Made by a program: the position numbers and the translations under genes | DNA from: Coemansia sp. RSA 1804 | Taxonomy: Eukaryota > Kickxellomycota > Kickxellomycetes > Kickxellales > Kickxellaceae | DNA length: 11,929 nt | Direction of reading: 5' to 3' | Assembly (NCBI GenBank): GCA_027578815.1 | Contig: JANBTH010000737.1 | Span: 1 to 11,929, forward strand | The notes under the pieces: generated by a model | Seen by the model: the letters and a program-made list of their open reading frames with translations, nothing else | Databases searched by the model: none | What the model was told of the DNA's origin: nothing | In this document: positions 9,052 to 11,929 of the stretch, piece after piece | Layout: each line of letters starts with the position of its first letter | Position numbering within the stretch: position 1 is the first letter of the stretch

Positions 9052-9246
9052 TCACCAAGACATGCATGTGCGTATACATTGCTTGTAGTTCCATGAGCGT
9101 CGACAGACACGGTCGCAGTTAAGCCATCCTTTTTCCCCCACCTGTGGACTTGTCTCAGAGAATAGATTTGGCTGGGGCTCAGCAGTGGCAAGCGCAGAGA
9201 CAGCGGCTGAAGCTATAACAGACGCAGCAAACAACACAGGCCTCAT
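9052..9246 (-). CDS. Small secreted cysteine-motif peptide, alpha-hairpinin-like
   Basis: A 64-residue precursor. Residues 1-20 form a clear signal peptide: Met-Arg, then a hydrophobic Ala/Val core ending ALA, with cleavage likely after Ala20 or Ala22. The mature part, about 42-44 residues, begins with a Pro/Ser-rich stretch and ends in a compact module with only four cysteines, at 44, 48, 57 and 61. Their spacing is CX3C-X8-CX3C, and the segment is rich in Arg, Lys and Trp (Trp41, 52, 64). This spacing is the defining pattern of alpha-hairpinins, helical hairpins held by two disulfides (known members are antimicrobial peptides or protease inhibitors). Small Tim chaperones also use twin CX3C, but with longer loops and no signal peptide. 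Secretion is well supported; function as an antimicrobial, effector or inhibitor is inference. A TATA-like box lies about 100 bp upstream. The frame is ATG to TGA without an obvious intron. It lies in AT-rich DNA upstream of RRP5 on the same strand. Confidence 0.7.
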   Translation of the reverse strand: MRPVLFAASVIASAAVSALATAEPQPNLFSETSPQVGEKGWLNCDRVCRRSWNYKQCIRTCMSW

Positions 9247-9347
9247 AGTAACTGCTGTAGGATAGAAGGTAATATAAGAGTTTTGATATGTAATGATATT
9301 CCTTATAAAAATTCAAAAAAAACATCCTTAGAAGTTGGATTTCAGGG

Positions 9348-9355
9348 TTTTTATA
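9348..9355 (-). promoter_or_regulatory. TATA-like box upstream of the secreted peptide gene
   Basis: The minus strand reads TATAAAAA here, about 100 bp before the ATG at 9246. A second, weaker TTATAAGG is at 9308-9301. A pyrimidine-rich run ending CTACAG lies just before the start codon and could be a leader splice acceptor. Position and sequence suit a fungal core promoter; there is no other proof. Confidence 0.4.
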
Positions 9356-9888
9356 CTATTTTTGTTACATTCAAAAATATTAAAGAAAGTTGGAACGTTA
9401 AAACATCTCTATTCACTTAAATGTACAAACTGCCGTGGAATCTCGATCTATCAGCTTGGGCATTTCAATAGTTTCACTTGAATAAACAAGTAAAGTTCTA
9501 AACCAAGCCAATATTCACAGGAATTTCTTTTTAATAGTCGATGTAATGTTGTTGATTCAATTTAGCCCCAATCGCCTTATTGTTATAGATTGTCTAACAA
9601 ACACCCATGACTGCAAGTTTTCCTTTCTCGCATTTATTCTATTTACATAATTGCTGGAGAATTTCAGAGTAAAGACAAAAACATGTACATCTTTGCTTTT
9701 CATCACAATGGCAGCTATTCAGTGGCAAGTCTGGCTGGAAATCGGTTCTGAACGCCACATGGCCTTTTATATTTCGGATCAATAAGCTTGAATACGACAA
9801 TAAGGCTCAGATCCTAACAATCACTTACAGCGTGCATTCATTCCTGAGTTAATCACAGCATCCCATCTCATACTAATTGCTCAAATAG

Positions 9889-9932
9889 GCGTTTCAGGCG
9901 AAAGAAAGCACAGGATGAGGAGAGAAGACGCG
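9889..9932 (+). other. Possible internal exon or relic encoding a bZIP-like basic segment
   Basis: 44 nt bounded on the left by TACTAAT (9871-9877) plus AATAG and on the right by a GTGAGT donor (9933-9938). The in-phase reading is RFRRKKAQDEERRR. If the split first codon is Ala it becomes ARFRRKK, close to the basic region of fungal bZIP factors (typically ...ASARFRxKKK...). No flanking exon with the expected Asn-x-Ala-Ala or leucine zipper was found, so it may be a relic or chance. Confidence 0.2.
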
Positions 9933-9943
9933 GTGAGTGTAAT

Positions 9944-9976
9944 CTGCATCTAGAGGCAACTGTGAAGTAGATGCAG
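9944..9976. repeat. Inverted repeat, 9-bp stem and 15-nt loop
   Basis: CTGCATCTA at 9944-9952 pairs exactly with TAGATGCAG at 9968-9976. A third related copy (TGCAGAT, near 9994) could pair alternatively with ATCTGCA at 9942-9948. Confidence 0.6.
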
Positions 9977-10112
9977 CCCTGTAAGCAAAATGCTGCAGAT
10001 GTGTTTTGCATTCCGAAAATATGGTATTGAATGGAAATACTTTTAAACTTTTATCATTTGTTCAATTCCCGCTCATCCAGGTATTCGTTTAGAGGCATTT
10101 TGGAGGCTGGCG

Positions 10113-10120
10113 TATAAAAG
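10113..10120 (+). promoter_or_regulatory. Canonical TATA box without an obvious gene
   Basis: TATAAAAG in the context GGCGTATAAAAGAAAGCC. About 30-110 bp downstream is a pyrimidine-rich, ATG-free stretch like a fungal leader, followed by a GTATGT donor-like site at 10249-10254. I find no substantial plus-strand coding sequence behind it. Confidence 0.45.
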
Positions 10121-10584
10121 AAAGCCACCAATTACCCTGTGCACCATTTTTTGGTTATAATTTTCTTTCCCCACATAAACTTCTTTTCTATTTCAATCCC
10201 TTTTCCCTATTTATTAAGGTTCTGTTTTGGTTTGATTTCAAAAGGCAAGTATGTGAGCTAGTCAGCCAATACAAAAGGAACATCAAAGACTCTCTTTAAC
10301 CATATCGTTATTCACCACAAAATTTACATTTACTTTTATTGTTTTGAGGCTTTCTTTCAATTAAAGCCATCTGCCGTACGATATATCGCTTTATGTTGCT
10401 GAAAGTTGCAAAGTGCAGGCCTTATTTACTGAATGCAGGGTGTTTTCACTCTTTTCTCTTGCAAAAACACCAACATTCTCTTGAGACCTGTGAATTGTTT
10501 CCTCTTTCCCTATTTTTCTCCTCATATTTCGCTCAGTCCATCCAGCTCCTTTTCTCATCCCTACAGATCTGCGCATACATACAA

Positions 10585-11204
10585 CTACTTTTGTTCACAA
10601 GATCTTGTACTTATTTGAGGTATACGCTGGCAGCTGCTGCGAAAATCATCGTAAAAGCCATTTTTGGGGCCTCGGCTGCAACTAAACAAAGAATCTATGC
10701 AAATACTGTTGCGGGTCAAATATCCAACACATTGTCGTTGTGCATATAGCACCTTTTTTGGAACACCAAATTTGTAAGAATGGACAACGAGTCTGCTTTG
10801 TTTATGAGATTCTTTAGCATTTAACAAAGCTCCAGTTTTTTGTTCTCCGTGTATCCGGTAGCACCGATTGATCATGAGAAAATAAAAAGCTTTTCAACGC
10901 CATGTGCTGCATTACCACATGTATAGCTAGCTAGCTTTCTGTTCTGAAAAAAAATAACAATGGACGAGCTTTGTCTGGCTACCCCTGAGCATTGTTCATC
11001 GTTTACTGTAAAGAGTTTATTATGTGTTGCTGATGGGTCTATCTTTTGCCATTGCTGCGTCGCTTGTCTTTTTTTTTTTCGTGTGTCTGTTCGGACACTG
11101 ATCTGTAGGTGATCTAGTGGAGTAAATCCCTCACTCTGACTTTTTCCTTTCCCCTTGAGCTCCAGTCTTAATTGCCACTGACGCTGCAGATAGCCTGTGC
11201 TTAG
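10585..11204 (-). pseudogene. Two overlapping open stretches, possibly decayed or further exons of the 11217 gene
   Basis: In the same frame as the 11217-11528 reading and five codons past its stop, the minus strand is open for 110 codons (11204-10875) but has no ATG. Its TGA at 10874-10872 overlaps the ATG (10875) of a 96-codon frame that runs to 10585. Neither translation shows a known domain. Four cysteines lie close to the end of the second. The continuity in AT-rich DNA argues for present or former coding, but this is weak evidence. Confidence 0.2.
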
Positions 11205-11216
11205 TCACTTTCCTAA

Positions 11217-11528
11217 TCACCATCGTCTCCTCTTTTCGCGTGCTAACGTGTGTTTCCTTGGTGCTGTGCACTCTACCCAGAATGGGTTTCCATCTTTATC
11301 TTCCTCATCTGCTGAAATTAGCCATTTATTATCTTGTAAGGAAAACATACTAATATCGTCGGTTGGCAAGAACCGGGAGACTTTTGCCTTTATATTTATT
11401 AATCTCCTGTTCAACTCCTCTCGCACTGTCGCTTGCTGAAACATCGGAGAGGCCTGTGCCTTCTTTTCGGGTAGTTTTAGTTTGTATGGCACTACTACTT
11501 TGCTACTGTCCGGCCGCTTTCTGGTCAT
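11217..11528 (-). CDS. Basic hypothetical protein, 103 codons, possibly one exon of a larger gene
   Basis: Begins MTRKRPDSSK and ends in a basic tail (REKRRRW). The middle is charged, with an acidic patch DEEDKDG and the motif NPFWVEC. No family recognised. Codon use lacks the GC-ended bias of RRP5 (many AAA, ATA, TTA, AGA), fitting the AT-rich segment. The frame stays open upstream to 11576 without another ATG, and the sequence TTACTAATATGACCAG at the start could itself be a branch site plus acceptor, so this may be an internal exon. A 39-nt in-frame intron-like segment lies at 11312-11350. Confidence 0.33.
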   Translation of the reverse strand: MTRKRPDSSKVVVPYKLKLPEKKAQASPMFQQATVREELNRRLINIKAKVSRFLPTDDISMFSLQDNKWLISADEEDKDGNPFWVECTAPRKHTLAREKRRRW

Positions 11529-11561
11529 ATTAGTAATATCCTGACACACGACCTTTTCCAA

Positions 11562-11929
11562 ATCCGCATGCCATTTATGCTTTTAGTACGATTATCACCA
11601 TCATCATCATAAGCATAAACGTAGACTGACCAGTGCGCCTCTTTCACCCATTCAGCCCAAACCCTTTTTTTATTCCCATTTGCTATGCTCCACCAAAGCA
11701 GCAGATAAAGACGCTTCCAATAGGCTTTCACCACAAAAAGGCATTAGAGTGGGCAAGCAGGCGAAAATAAATTAATTTCCTTGCTCATGAATAATCCACC
11801 TTACTTTTGCTTGTCAACTCGAATTCTCTCTTTTCTGTTTCCCTGTAATTCACTATTTCACGTTCTGTTTTCTTTGTTTTGTTTTGTTTTATTCATGCTT
11901 GTCGGTGCCCCATTTAACTAACGAAGACG
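11562..11929. other. No supported gene
   Basis: AT-rich with a GTTTT/TTTTG-rich run near 11868-11890. On the minus strand it would be the leader or upstream exons of the 11217-11528 reading. A GTAAGG donor-like site is at about 11804-11799. No TATA box stands out. Confidence 0.4.

Larger units (their letters stand above)
9356..10110. other. AT-rich spacer with hairpin and possible relic exon
   Basis: No full gene supported. It contains a possible bZIP-like exon at 9889-9932 (plus strand) and a 9-bp inverted repeat at 9944-9952/9968-9976. A TATAAAAGG on the minus strand near 9763-9771 leads into no coding frame. Confidence 0.5.

Noticed and set aside
8964..9191. 75-codon minus frame overlapping the secreted peptide gene
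   Set aside because: Overlapping frame without signal peptide or motif; the 9052-9246 frame explains the region better.
9708..9785. 25-codon plus frame (MAAIQWQVWLEIG...)
   Set aside because: Good start context but too short, with no motif and no splice donor to extend it.
10060..10070. GTTCAATTCC resembling a tRNA B box
   Set aside because: No A box or acceptor and anticodon stems can be found at proper distances upstream.
10393..10749. 118-codon plus frame behind the 10113 TATA box
   Set aside because: Leu/Phe/Ser/Cys-rich composition expected of pyrimidine-rich AT DNA, no domain, and the start is not supported.
10924..10935. TAGCTAGCTAGC palindromic tandem
   Set aside because: Short 4-bp unit repeat, likely by chance, with nothing around it suggesting a site.
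10960..11112. 50-codon plus frame (MDELCLATPE...), cysteine-rich
   Set aside because: Good start context, but it crosses an 11-T run, has no signal peptide or domain, and lies opposite a longer open minus-strand reading.

Overview
The window reads as nuclear DNA of a fungus. It holds one very large intronless gene on the minus strand with strong GC bias at third codon positions, short candidate introns with fungal-type signals (GTRNGT donors, TACTAAC/CTAAC branch sites, nearby AG), TATA boxes, and no operon structure or ribosome binding sites. An early-diverging, short-intron fungus such as a Kickxellomycotina relative is possible, but that is only an impression from style. The one family recognised with confidence is Rrp5/PDCD11, a conserved eukaryotic ribosome-biogenesis factor.

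Layout. At 1-683 there is no convincing gene, only a GCTGCC-rich patch and an AAC-repeat microsatellite. At 684-955, minus strand, lies a small unrecognised basic protein, probably with a 50-nt intron near its 3' end. At 956-2076 is a spacer holding an uncertain 154-residue frame on the minus strand and a perfect 24-bp palindrome. At 2077-8424, minus strand, is the RRP5 homologue: about 2115 residues with an array of S1 RNA-binding domains, a long acidic linker and C-terminal HAT/TPR-like repeats. Its leader carries a strong splice acceptor one base before the better start codon, so a more upstream in-frame ATG is probably intronic.

From about 8700 to the end the DNA is clearly richer in A and T. 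The clearest gene there is a small secreted cysteine-motif peptide (9052-9246, minus) with a signal peptide and a CX3C-X8-CX3C pattern, the spacing style of alpha-hairpinins. Farther right, the minus strand from about 11561 down to 10585 is almost continuously open through one frame and then a second, which suggests a fast-evolving or decayed multi-exon gene. A strong plus-strand TATA box at 10113 has no coding sequence behind it, and a 44-nt stretch at 9889-9932 looks like a bZIP basic-region exon.

Nothing ties these genes into one pathway: a housekeeping ribosome-assembly gene borders an AT-rich, accessory-looking segment. I saw no transposon, CRISPR array, tRNA or rRNA gene that I could support.
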